A stretch of DNA of 64,000 nucleotides. It comes from Taibaiella helva. Lineage in GTDB: Bacteria > Bacteroidota > Bacteroidia > Chitinophagales > Chitinophagaceae. This document shows, one piece after another, positions 17,318-24,931 of this stretch (positions are counted from its first letter, which is position 1; every line of letters begins with the position of its first letter). Below the pieces are notes generated by a model. It saw nothing but the letters and a program-made list of their open reading frames with translations. It was not told where the DNA came from and made no database searches. The stretch spans positions 1-64,000 of the forward strand of contig NZ_QUZZ01000003.1 in NCBI RefSeq assembly GCF_003545695.1, read 5' to 3'. The position numbers and the translations under genes are program-made.

Positions 17318-18118
17318 ATGCGAAACTGGATCGTTGTGCTTACCATACTGTGGATGACAGGCCGGGCCATGGGCGTAGCGGCCCAGAATGATTTTTGCAG
17401 CACCGGCAACAAATGCGTGCAGGCCGGCGAGAAGCTTAATTTTAAAGTATACTATAACCTGAGCGCGATATGGGTCGCGGCGGGGGAGGCCAATTTTACC
17501 ACCAAACAGGAATCCCTTAACGGGAAGCCGGTATTTCATATCACCGGAGAGGGCGCTACCTATACCTCCTACGACTGGATCTTCAGGGTACGGGACAAGT
17601 ACGAGACCTATGTCGACGTGGAAACACTTTTACCCCTGAAATTTATACGCAATGTCGACGAGGGCGGCTATAAGTTCACCAACAATGTTACTTTCGACCA
17701 GGAACAGCGCAAAGCCTATTCCAACAAAAAAACCTTTGATGTGCCGAAATGTGTGCAGGACGTATTGTCGACCATTTACTACGCCCGCAATATCGACTAC
17801 AGCAAGTATAAGCCCGGTGCAAAGATCCCCTTCAGCATGTTTCTCGACGACCAGGTCTACAACCTGTACATCCGCTATGTAGGCAAAGAAAAGGTCAAGA
17901 CCAAGTACGGTACTTTCAATGCTATTAAGATCGCGCCTTTGCTCATCAAAGGGACCATATTTGAGGGCGGCGAAAAGATGACCGTATGGGTAAGCGATGA
18001 CGACAATCACATCCCTGTCCGGGTCGATAGTCCCATATTGGTCGGCAGCATTAAAGTAGATATGATGGGCTACAGCAACCTGCGCTATCCTTTATCTTCC
18101 CTCATCAAAAAGCGATAA
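17318..18118 (+). CDS. DUF3108 domain protein, exported
   Basis: This is a 266-residue protein with a signal peptide ending near GVAAQ and an early Cys pair. The rest is a beta-rich DUF3108 domain (GEKLNFKVYYNLSAIWVAAG is the recognisable start; KTKYGTFNAIKIAP and VWVSDDDNHIPVRVDSP come later). The family is exported and of unknown function. The ATG at 17318 (MRNWIVVLTILW) is preferred to the TTG at 17303. It follows the TPR protein closely. Confidence 0.88.
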   Translation: MRNWIVVLTILWMTGRAMGVAAQNDFCSTGNKCVQAGEKLNFKVYYNLSAIWVAAGEANFTTKQESLNGKPVFHITGEGATYTSYDWIFRVRDKYETYVDVETLLPLKFIRNVDEGGYKFTNNVTFDQEQRKAYSNKKTFDVPKCVQDVLSTIYYARNIDYSKYKPGAKIPFSMFLDDQVYNLYIRYVGKEKVKTKYGTFNAIKIAPLLIKGTIFEGGEKMTVWVSDDDNHIPVRVDSPILVGSIKVDMMGYSNLRYPLSSLIKKR

Positions 18119-18197
18119 ATCCCGTTCCTCCGGGCAAGGCAGCGGTAAATCAGGCCAGGGGCCCGGATGCATAGCTTTTAGCAATAACGGGATTTTT
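18117..18197 (+). terminator. long-loop hairpin, probable terminator
   Basis: A perfect 10-bp stem (AAATCCCGTT at 18117-18126 with AACGGGATTT at 18186-18195) closes a structured 59-nt loop and ends in a T run, directly after the DUF3108 stop. The large loop makes it an unusual terminator. Confidence 0.5.
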
Positions 18198-18222
18198 ATG
18201 ATGTTCCCTCCCCGATTATATG

Positions 18223-18230
18223 TAATTTTG
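18223..18230 (+). promoter_or_regulatory. -7 promoter box for the DUF2480 gene
   Basis: TAATTTTG fits TAnnTTTG exactly. It puts transcription near 18237, so the in-frame ATG at 18198 cannot be the start and 18267 is preferred. Confidence 0.65.
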
Positions 18231-18266
18231 TGCCCGAATTCGATAAGCAAGGAGCTTAAGCCTGAC

Positions 18267-18776
18267 ATGGACGAAATGATTGTGAATAAAGTAGCGGAAA
18301 GCGGGATCATTACCCTGAACCTGGAAGATTTTCTCCCCGATCCCGCTCAGCTGGCCGTTTTTGACCTGAAGCCTTTCCTGTTCCGGGAAATGATCCTCCG
18401 GGAAAAAGACTTCCGGGCAGCATTGCCCCTGCACGACTGGGAACAGTACCGCGACAAGCAGGTAACCGTTACCTGCTCGGCCGATGCCATCATTCCGCAA
18501 TGGGCTTATATGCTGGTGGCGACAGCCCTGTCGCCGGTAGCCGCTTCCCTGGCTTTCGGAACCCTGGAAACCCTCACCGAAAAAAAGATCCTGGAAAGGA
18601 TCGGGGCCATCGATCCCCTGGATTATGCCGACAAGCGGGTCGTGATCAAAGGCTGCGGCGACAAAATAATGCCTGAAGCTGCTTTTATCGCCATCACCGC
18701 TAAACTGCAGCCCGTTGTGAAGAGCCTGATGTACGGAGAGCCCTGCTCTACCGTACCCGTGTACAAAAAGAAATAG
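18267..18776 (+). CDS. DUF2480 family protein
   Basis: This cytosolic 169-residue protein of the Bacteroidota-restricted DUF2480 family has no known function. It opens MDEMIVNKVAESGIITLNLE. It contains the conserved Asp/Trp segments (PLHDWEQYRDKQVTV, IPQWAYMLVAT) and a late Cys-containing KGCGDKIMPEAAF motif. The start is set by the promoter box at 18223. The exonuclease gene follows 7 bp downstream and FolK overlaps that, so the three genes form one operon. Confidence 0.88.
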   Translation: MDEMIVNKVAESGIITLNLEDFLPDPAQLAVFDLKPFLFREMILREKDFRAALPLHDWEQYRDKQVTVTCSADAIIPQWAYMLVATALSPVAASLAFGTLETLTEKKILERIGAIDPLDYADKRVVIKGCGDKIMPEAAFIAITAKLQPVVKSLMYGEPCSTVPVYKKK

Positions 18777-18783
18777 AATCCTT

Positions 18784-19341
18784 ATGGAATTGAGCGAGTT
18801 ACGTTCCTTTGCCAGCTATACTGCTATTGATTTTGAGACTGCCCACGCCAAAATGTGGAGCATCTGTCAGGTGGGGCTGGTGAGAGTGGAAAATGGAGTA
18901 ATTGTGAAGGAGTTGGAACTGCTGGTTCAACCACCGAAAAACGAGTACCACTGGGGCAATTCCCGTGTACATGGCCTGTCGCGCAAAGATACCGCCCATG
19001 CGCCTGTATTCAGCGAAATATGGGAACAAATGCTTCCCTATATCGCAGGACAGCATGTGGTGGCGCACAACGCCGACTTTGACTGCGCCTGTCTGCGGCA
19101 AAGCCTGGATTACTACCATATTTCACAGCCCCACTTTCAGCAGCATTGCACCGTAAAAATATACAAGCGCAACCTGGCGCTGCTCTGCAATACCTATGGC
19201 ATCGAACTGAAGCATCACAATGCTTTGTCCGACGCCCGTGCCTGCGCGACTTTGTTCCGGATGCACCTGGAAGGAAAGTCGACAGCAATGGTTGCCGAGC
19301 TGGAAGAGAAATATCCAAGGAAAGCCGTTCCCCACTATTAA
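18784..19341 (+). CDS. DEDDh 3'-5' exonuclease (DNA polymerase III epsilon-like)
   Basis: A stand-alone proofreading-type exonuclease fold of 185 residues. All three Exo motifs are visible: AIDFET (Exo I, Asp and Glu), HNADFD (Exo II, Asp), and HNALSDARA (Exo III, His and Asp, the DEDDh subtype). Such proteins trim DNA or RNA 3' ends. As a separate short protein it may act in repair rather than in the replicative holoenzyme. The stop TAA shares a base with the next ATG (TAATG), so FolK translation is coupled to it. Confidence 0.9.
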   Translation: MELSELRSFASYTAIDFETAHAKMWSICQVGLVRVENGVIVKELELLVQPPKNEYHWGNSRVHGLSRKDTAHAPVFSEIWEQMLPYIAGQHVVAHNADFDCACLRQSLDYYHISQPHFQQHCTVKIYKRNLALLCNTYGIELKHHNALSDARACATLFRMHLEGKSTAMVAELEEKYPRKAVPHY

Positions 19342-19865
19342 TGTCCTCCCCGCAGCTACACGACGTATATCTCCTTACCGGGAGCAACCTGGGCGACCGA
19401 CGCGAACAGCTGGCCCTGGCGGTTGCTGAACTGGAGCAGCATGCCGGTAGTATCGTACGTACCTCGCGTATCTATGAAACCGAAGCCTGGGGACTGGAAG
19501 GTCTGCCTGCGCACCTGAACCAGGCCCTGCTGCTGCATACGAGGCTGGAGCCCCTGCCGCTACTGAGCGTATTGCAGGAGATAGAGCACCGGCTGGGGCG
19601 TGTGCGCCAGCAGCGATGGGGTGTAAGGGCCATCGACATTGACATCATCTATTACGACGACCTGGTGCTGAACTTGCCGCAGCTCAGCATACCGCACCCG
19701 TTAATGCAGGAACGCAATTTTGTGCTGGCGCCGCTTAGCGAGCTGGCGCCGGATGGCATACATCCCATATTGCACCAGACCAATGCCGCCTTGCTGCAGC
19801 AAAGCGCCGATAAGCTATCGGTATGGCCATGCGATGATGCGGCCAATGCCGCTTCCGGTCTTTAA
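19341..19865 (+). CDS. folK: 6-hydroxymethyl-7,8-dihydropterin pyrophosphokinase
   Basis: This 174-residue enzyme transfers pyrophosphate from ATP to hydroxymethyl-dihydropterin in folate synthesis. Family motifs are LTGSNLGDR near the start, the NQALLL strand, and the signature RWGVRAIDIDIIYYDD, with the two metal-binding Asp residues. IPHPLMQERNFVLAPLSEL completes the fold. It begins at the ATG overlapping the exonuclease stop. It ends 4 bp inside the convergent small ORF of the RiPP cluster. Confidence 0.95.
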   Translation: MSSPQLHDVYLLTGSNLGDRREQLALAVAELEQHAGSIVRTSRIYETEAWGLEGLPAHLNQALLLHTRLEPLPLLSVLQEIEHRLGRVRQQRWGVRAIDIDIIYYDDLVLNLPQLSIPHPLMQERNFVLAPLSELAPDGIHPILHQTNAALLQQSADKLSVWPCDDAANAASGL

Positions 19866-20092
19866 AGCGCTTCTGGTCCCATCGTTACTTCTACTACTGC
19901 CACACCATAGCTGTATAGCCAGCTGCGGAACAGACAGGGCTCCTCCGGTTCGAAGTGGATAATACGATCATCGCAGAGCAATAGTGTGAAAATCCCGGCA
20001 GCCTCGTGGAAGCGCCGCAGTTCATCAGGAGTATAAATGAAGCCGGGAAAGTGTTCTTTACCCGCGCCGGACAAAAAGCTCGCGCATTCCAT
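19862..20092 (-). CDS. small protein at the end of the grasp-with-spasm cluster
   Basis: This 76-residue ORF has its ATG 35 bp inside the end of the SPASM gene, which suggests coupled translation. Its text looks coding: FPGFIYTPDELRRFHEAAG, then an IHFEPEEPCLFRSWLY segment. I do not recognise the family. It could be an accessory peptide-recognition or immunity factor of the cluster, but that is inference. The longer frame upstream (from 20260) runs antiparallel to nothing else but overlaps the SPASM coding region, so only the part from 20092 is called. Confidence 0.5.
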   Translation of the reverse strand: MECASFLSGAGKEHFPGFIYTPDELRRFHEAAGIFTLLLCDDRIIHFEPEEPCLFRSWLYSYGVAVVEVTMGPEAL

Positions 20093-21143
20093 AAAAATCG
20101 ATTGCTTGTTGTTTAAGCGGATGAGTGCTCCAGTCTTCCCAGCTGCAGGTATAAGGATCATAGCCGCACTTAAGCGGCTTGCTGTGAAGATTGCCCGGGT
20201 CTTCCAGGTAAGCGCGGCAGTCCGTGCAGATATGCCGTAACTCGCAGTCTTTGCATACATTGATCTGATCTTTGGTAATATTCCAGTACTTTTTAAAGCC
20301 AGGTTTGTTTATTACATCGGCAAGAGCTGTGTCAGCTACATTGCCAAAGCTTTGTTGCATAGAGGGGCAATTTTTAATGTTGCCCTGAATGTCGATAGAA
20401 AGCTTTTTGTTCAAACAAGTATTATATTTCAGTGATTCGGTGTAATGAGGAATATTGACGACAAAGAGGTTTTTGGCAATTATCCCGCAGCATATTGCGC
20501 TCGTCATGATCTCCGTACACTTAACAATTACTGCAGTTTCTGATCGGTATTGTGTGTTTTCCGATGCACCATAAAATGTAACGTAGCTTAGCTTAGGATT
20601 CCTTTTTGCGATATCGAGCATGTTATTCTGGAAGCCTGCATCATAGCCGGGAATAAGGAGTTCTACTGACTTTATCTGAGTTTGATTGATCAATTCAAAT
20701 AACTCCCGGATGTGGGTGAGAGAAGGTTGATCAAAGAAACGGATTTCTATAAAGTTGCAGCAAAGTGATGCCAGCTGCTCACAGAAGGTCCCATCGAAAT
20801 AGTATAGTGCTTTCTCAGCGTCTAATATGCAGTTTGTAATATGACCTGGAAAAATCCATTCTTGCGAGAGCGGTGAAAACAACGCCTTGTCTTTGTGTTT
20901 ACATGAAAAGCCCAGCTCATGCTTGTATAGGAAATCAATGTATTCTTTTAATGTAGGCAGACTCGCAGGAGCAATGTCTTTGTTGAGCCGGGATAGATCA
21001 AGGTACCTTCCCTCGTTAAAAAGACTCGCAAAACTATTGGGAATAAAATGTATCGCATTACGTTGAAGGTCGCAAATGGCCGCGCGACTGGCGCCTTGCA
21101 CTATCATGCAATGGCTGAACAGCATTAATAGTTCTTGTTTCAC
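20058..21143 (-). CDS. grasp-with-spasm system SPASM-domain peptide maturase
   Basis: This is a 361-residue protein whose C-terminal third is a SPASM domain: CKDCELRHICTDCRA followed by CGYDPYTC, which ligate auxiliary iron-sulphur clusters. The N-terminus (SHCMIVQGASRAAICDLQR) matches the SPASM partner of the grasp-with-spasm RiPP systems. I see no radical-SAM CX3CX2C motif, so the chemistry may be unusual or purely structural. The start is taken as a GTG whose GTGA overlaps the upstream stop. An ATG at 21125 is an alternative. It lies in an AT-richer block than its flanks, consistent with horizontal transfer. Confidence 0.85.
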   Translation of the reverse strand: MKQELLMLFSHCMIVQGASRAAICDLQRNAIHFIPNSFASLFNEGRYLDLSRLNKDIAPASLPTLKEYIDFLYKHELGFSCKHKDKALFSPLSQEWIFPGHITNCILDAEKALYYFDGTFCEQLASLCCNFIEIRFFDQPSLTHIRELFELINQTQIKSVELLIPGYDAGFQNNMLDIAKRNPKLSYVTFYGASENTQYRSETAVIVKCTEIMTSAICCGIIAKNLFVVNIPHYTESLKYNTCLNKKLSIDIQGNIKNCPSMQQSFGNVADTALADVINKPGFKKYWNITKDQINVCKDCELRHICTDCRAYLEDPGNLHSKPLKCGYDPYTCSWEDWSTHPLKQQAIDFYGMRELFVRRG

Positions 21144-21328
21144 TGGCAAATTATTCGTGAGTAGGGTTTGTAAAATCTTACTTCAAGCGCGCCGGAAGCA
21201 TTGTATGTACCCAGGGTTATATTATGGAAAGGCATTTGCTTAAGTACTACAATTTTTGCTTTCCATAGATGTGCATTGAGCGGCAAATACGGTCGGTTAG
21301 CACTTAGCCAGGTCGTATACCTTTCCAT
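21140..21328 (-). CDS. small coupled ORF between ATP-grasp and SPASM genes
   Basis: This 62-residue ORF starts with an ATG that overlaps the ATP-grasp stop (TAATG). It ends in a TGA that overlaps the SPASM start. Such double coupling is strong evidence for translation. The predicted peptide (MERYTTWLSANRPYLPLN, then a beta-rich tail ending YKPYSRIICQ) has no family I recognise. It may be a small accessory factor for the maturase, or a short recognition protein. Confidence 0.55.
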   Translation of the reverse strand: MERYTTWLSANRPYLPLNAHLWKAKIVVLKQMPFHNITLGTYNASGALEVRFYKPYSRIICQ

Positions 21329-22320
21329 TAAATTATCTTGTGATGGCTGCATAAAAGTGTTTGAGCAATTGATCTTTCAATATCGAAGTTGCAGTAGTGC
21401 GAAAGCCATTGAAATTGGCCTACGGGGTTAACTTCAAGAAAGACGTACTTTCCTTCAGGCGTATAAATCAGATCGAGCGAACCGCAGTTCAGACGCATTT
21501 TTTGCATTAATCTCCTTATACGACGTTGGAGCTGTCCGGGAAGATTGTATGGTACACAACGATTGGGACAGTGCTGATCATAATTCCTGAAATCTATTTT
21601 TGTTTTTTCATTTTGCTGGGAAAAAATTGCCATGCTGTAACACGCCCCGTTAAGGTAAAATACACGTAGTTCGTACTTCTTATCGACATAGGCCTGGAAT
21701 AGGGAAGGTAAAAACTGTCCTTGGTTGATGCGCTTAATCTGCTCCAGGTCACTTTGTTCAAAAGGGGCAGTATCGAGCGAAACATTGAAATAAAAATTGT
21801 CTTGAATGCTTAGTTTAAAGCGGCTGCAGGCCAGCGCTTTTGTAATGATCCGGGGATGTTCCTTCATAAATGCTTCCAGCTCTTCTGGGTTGCCGGTGAC
21901 TAAAGTATCCGGAATCTCCAGTCCCGCTTTTTGTGCTTCCATAAGCACGGCAAGCTTGTTAACCTGGTTATCGTTGAAACTGTTGATGTGATCATATTGC
22001 GCTATTACATCGCTAAGCGCAAACGTATAATACGCATATTCTTTGTCCAGGTAAGTATAGGCGCCCTTTAAATGCGTTTCAATTCCTGTGGCAATAGCTG
22101 GAGCAAAATATCCCCTACGATACCAGTAGCCTGAAACCGCGTTTACATTGGTAGACCCGATCTTTACAGAGGGTTTGCCATTACCACCAATACGAAGGGA
22201 GCAAATATTAACCGCTGTTTTGTTGTTCAGGCGCTCGTAAGCTGTATGACCAAAATAAAGCAGCCAATCTATTACCTCGGTGGTTGAAGCATCATGATGA
22301 TCACTCTGTATCAATAGCAT
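21328..22320 (-). CDS. grasp-with-spasm system ATP-grasp peptide maturase
   Basis: This 330-residue ATP-grasp ligase is of the kind that makes side-chain ester or amide links in graspetide-like RiPPs. Recognisable parts are MLLIQSDHHDASTTEVIDWL at the start, the segment ending WYRRGYF, the lysine-bearing IITKALACSRFK, and the metal-binding end FLEVNPVGQFQWLS. It should use ATP to activate carboxylates of the precursor encoded at 23385-23630. It starts 4 bp after the periplasmic-protein gene and overlaps the next small ORF. Confidence 0.9.
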   Translation of the reverse strand: MLLIQSDHHDASTTEVIDWLLYFGHTAYERLNNKTAVNICSLRIGGNGKPSVKIGSTNVNAVSGYWYRRGYFAPAIATGIETHLKGAYTYLDKEYAYYTFALSDVIAQYDHINSFNDNQVNKLAVLMEAQKAGLEIPDTLVTGNPEELEAFMKEHPRIITKALACSRFKLSIQDNFYFNVSLDTAPFEQSDLEQIKRINQGQFLPSLFQAYVDKKYELRVFYLNGACYSMAIFSQQNEKTKIDFRNYDQHCPNRCVPYNLPGQLQRRIRRLMQKMRLNCGSLDLIYTPEGKYVFLEVNPVGQFQWLSHYCNFDIERSIAQTLLCSHHKII

Positions 22321-22324
22321 TTGA

Positions 22325-23287
22325 TCAAAAATTACTTAAATCTGCTGTCGCAAAGTTGAGGGCCATTTGCATGGCCGGCTTGAATATGAAATGAGTGGTT
22401 CTGCTATTCTGAAACACCAGTTTCCGCTGGTATGCTGCTATAGGCTCCAGAAATATTTGTGCTCGTTTTCTATCTACCTCGGCGGCATTGAATATTTTAT
22501 CGAAGCGCTCGTTCGGCAGCTGCTTGCCTTTGGGCAGAATGGCAAAGTAGGTTTTTATACTGTCCTGTGCATCTATTGCAATGGCATAGTCATCGGGCGA
22601 CATATCTCCAGCCATTACAGCATCCAGGGCTACCTGGTTGAGATCTTTGCTGATGTGCCGGGTATGCCACATCAACAGCCAAAAAGTATTATAGGCGTGG
22701 GGCCATCCGTTTAGCAATTCTTCAAACAGCCCAACTTGCGTGTATCCCGGAAAGCCATATTGTTTGATGTAACTCTTTATATATTGCAGGTTTACTTTGT
22801 CTGCATCGATCATCTCTTTTATTTGCTGCTGGGTTTTCAGTTCCTGCCGGTAGCCGGCATCAATATGATAGATTGAATCCAGTAGCCTGGAAAATACGGG
22901 CATACTGCTTTTAAGAGATAACGCCCTTATCGAATCATAGTCCTGGCTAAGCCAGTTGTAAAAAGGCTTCCCCCGCAGATCTTTATTCAATTTCTCTAAA
23001 TTCCCCTTTGGCTGGCCATGTAGCGCCATCAAATTGAAGAAGCGTCTGGATTGTACGGAATCACCAACTAAAAAAGCAGTAGTAAATGCGTTGTATAAAT
23101 CCAGGGAGTTGGGCGATTTGTACGCAAACGCTGCCACATAATTTTTCAGGGCATCGGAATACGCACCGTCCATGATGGACAGTTCAGCCTTGTTTTTTAG
23201 CTCATAGTATCGTCTTACAGAATCAATGCTGTTCCCGAGAGCAGCATTCGTATAAAGTAAGCCCAATAGCAGAACAATAAGCTTCAT
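22325..23287 (-). CDS. exported helical protein of the RiPP cluster
   Basis: A signal peptide (MKLIVLLLGLLYTNAALG) leads a 320-residue helical, TPR-like protein (KAELSIMDGAYSDALKNYVAAF). I do not recognise the family by name. Similar exported proteins accompany grasp-with-spasm genes, so it may handle the mature peptide or act in immunity or export. It lies between the precursor and the ATP-grasp gene, with only 4 bp before the latter. Confidence 0.7.
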   Translation of the reverse strand: MKLIVLLLGLLYTNAALGNSIDSVRRYYELKNKAELSIMDGAYSDALKNYVAAFAYKSPNSLDLYNAFTTAFLVGDSVQSRRFFNLMALHGQPKGNLEKLNKDLRGKPFYNWLSQDYDSIRALSLKSSMPVFSRLLDSIYHIDAGYRQELKTQQQIKEMIDADKVNLQYIKSYIKQYGFPGYTQVGLFEELLNGWPHAYNTFWLLMWHTRHISKDLNQVALDAVMAGDMSPDDYAIAIDAQDSIKTYFAILPKGKQLPNERFDKIFNAAEVDRKRAQIFLEPIAAYQRKLVFQNSRTTHFIFKPAMQMALNFATADLSNF

Positions 23288-23384
23288 GAGTGAGGATTAA
23301 GCCAAATTAAAGAAGGGTATTTCGGAGTAGAAATGTAAATCAGAGCGGAGCCCAGAAATAGTTCTGAGCTACGCTCCTCAATAG

Positions 23385-23630
23385 CTATGACGGAGAAGTA
23401 TACGCTCCGATTAATCTTCCATCACTGTCATAAAATTCCGCATAGTACACACCGGTTTCCAGCATTTCAGTACAATCAGAAGCAAAGGTTATCGGTTTAC
23501 CATTTAATTTTCCGTCGCCTCCTGCGGTTGGGGTACCTCCCAGCACATGTTGTGTGTAATTAGCATCTAATGGCTGAAACTTTTCACCATTGAGGCTTTC
23601 GAGCGTGGCATTCAGATTCTGACGTTTCAT
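23385..23630 (-). CDS. grasp-with-spasm RiPP precursor peptide
   Basis: This 81-residue precursor is called from the ATG at 23630 (MKRQNLNATLESLNGEKFQP). A longer frame starts at 23651. The leader has the hydrophobic and acidic pattern of Bacteroidota RiPP leaders and ends in a Gly-Gly site (HVLGG). The follower TPTAGGDGKLNG is Gly-rich. The core contains several Asp/Glu and Thr/Ser/Tyr residues (SDCTEMLET, AEFYDSDGRL), as needed for ester or amide cross-links by an ATP-grasp enzyme, and a single Cys. It is the first gene of the cluster. Confidence 0.85.
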   Translation of the reverse strand: MKRQNLNATLESLNGEKFQPLDANYTQHVLGGTPTAGGDGKLNGKPITFASDCTEMLETGVYYAEFYDSDGRLIGAYTSPS

Positions 23631-23781
23631 TGAACTTGAGTTTAGTCCCATGTCTTACCGCCGTTGGGAAGATTTCAGCGTACGCCTTATTTATTCAGGT
23701 TATAGACGCTTTTCCTGTGTTGTATTCCGGATATACAATAAGGTGTATTACTACCGGTGACATGCTAAAGGCCTGTGTGCT

Positions 23782-23883
23782 TTAGAAGTCGTAGTTTATG
23801 CTTAGGATATAGACATAACGCCATCTCAGGGGCGACTGCTGTCTTCCTAAACCTGTCAGATTATAAGCGTTTCCAATGCAACT
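23782..23883 (-). pseudogene. 3' stub of an outer-membrane beta-barrel gene
   Basis: The last 33 codons before a TAA read SCIGNAYNLTGLGRQQSP, then LRWRYVYILSINYDF. The ending, with aromatic residues alternating in a last strand and a final Phe, is that of a TonB-dependent receptor or similar barrel. An in-frame stop lies immediately upstream and no other part of the gene is present. The stub sits upstream of the RiPP precursor, so it is probably the remains of a gene destroyed by deletion or by insertion of the cluster. Confidence 0.6.
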
Positions 23884-24013
23884 TTATTCATTTTACGTGC
23901 GGAATTATGAAGAATCCCGTCTTAACCGTCTTGGGTCAATATTCTTGATGACAGAGGGTTACAAGCGCTTTGCCCGGCGTATGGGCCTCAAGCACTGTAA
24001 AGTTAAATCATAA
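23876..24013 (+). CDS. possible small basic protein
   Basis: A 45-codon ORF (MQLYSFYVRNYEESRLNRLG..., ending RMGLKHCKVKS) lies between the barrel stub and the nucleoside kinase. It is rich in Arg and Lys and looks more protein-like than chance, but it overlaps the stub by 8 bp. It may be a fragment of a transferred gene. Confidence 0.25.
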   Translation: MQLYSFYVRNYEESRLNRLGSIFLMTEGYKRFARRMGLKHCKVKS

Positions 24014-24024
24014 TTTATGTAACT

Positions 24025-24032
24025 TAAATTTG
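24025..24032 (+). promoter_or_regulatory. -7 promoter box for deoxynucleoside kinase gene
   Basis: TAAATTTG fits TAnnTTTG exactly and would start transcription near 24039, about 90 nt before the ATG. The start at 24129 (MEYHFIAIEG) is chosen because homologs begin directly with the P-loop strand. Confidence 0.55.
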
Positions 24033-24128
24033 CTTACATAAACTTAACTTTTTGTTGTGCCTGCTGTTGTAAAGGAGAAACAGGCACCGGATCAGCAGGG
24101 ATTTAAAAAGCGTGTTTATCTTTACCGC

Positions 24129-24758
24129 ATGGAGTACCACTTTATCGCAATAGAAGGGAATATCGGCGCAGGGAAAACCACATTGGCTCACAAGCTGGCA
24201 CAGCACTACAATGCAAGGCTCATCCTGGAGCAGTTTGCCGATAATCCCTTCCTTCCCAGATTTTATGAGGATAAAGAGCGGTACGCCTTTCCCGTGGAAT
24301 TGTCTTTCCTGGCCGAGCGGTACAGCCAGCTGAAGGATACCCTACTAAACAGGGAGCTGTTCCAGCAGATGATCGTAGCCGACTACACCATTATCAAAAG
24401 CCAGCTCTTTGCCCGCAACAACCTGGGCCCCGATGAGTATGAGCTGTTCCAGCGTATGGCTGAGATTATCCGCACCCAGCTGCCCCGGCCCGATCTGCTG
24501 ATCTACCTGCACAGCCCTATAGCCAAGCTGCAGCAGCAGATCCACCAGAGAGGCCGGCCGTACGAGGCGCAGATCGCCGATGAATACCTGCAGGAGATCC
24601 AGGAGGCCTATATGCAATACCTCAGCCACGAGGAAGGACCTATACTGATGATCGATACCACATGGACCGATTTTAATAAAGCGGAGCATTTCGCGCAGCT
24701 GACGGATTTCCTGGAATCGGGAGAGACTTTCGAGCGACGGTCGCTGTTCATTAAGTAA
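24129..24758 (+). CDS. deoxynucleoside kinase
   Basis: This 209-residue salvage kinase phosphorylates deoxynucleosides with ATP. The P-loop GNIGAGKTT is at about residues 10-18. RPDLLIYLHSPIAKL supplies the strand before the RG(R) lid (QQIHQRGRPYEAQI). The DEYLQEIQEAY region is typical of the dNK/dGK family. The substrate (deoxyguanosine, deoxyadenosine or deoxycytidine) cannot be told from sequence. It has its own promoter box. Confidence 0.92.
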   Translation: MEYHFIAIEGNIGAGKTTLAHKLAQHYNARLILEQFADNPFLPRFYEDKERYAFPVELSFLAERYSQLKDTLLNRELFQQMIVADYTIIKSQLFARNNLGPDEYELFQRMAEIIRTQLPRPDLLIYLHSPIAKLQQQIHQRGRPYEAQIADEYLQEIQEAYMQYLSHEEGPILMIDTTWTDFNKAEHFAQLTDFLESGETFERRSLFIK

Positions 24759-24931
24759 ACGCCGTGGGAGGCCGGTCCCGAAACCGGCTTCCACGCATAT
24801 CGCGGCAATACCTTATATTGCAGTAGGCTTCGCACAATCACGTGCATGGGCCACCTGGAATAAACCTATCCGGACATCTGTAGTACGGATCCGCCGCAAG
24901 GCTGCTGCGGGCAACGACAAACACCTGCTTT

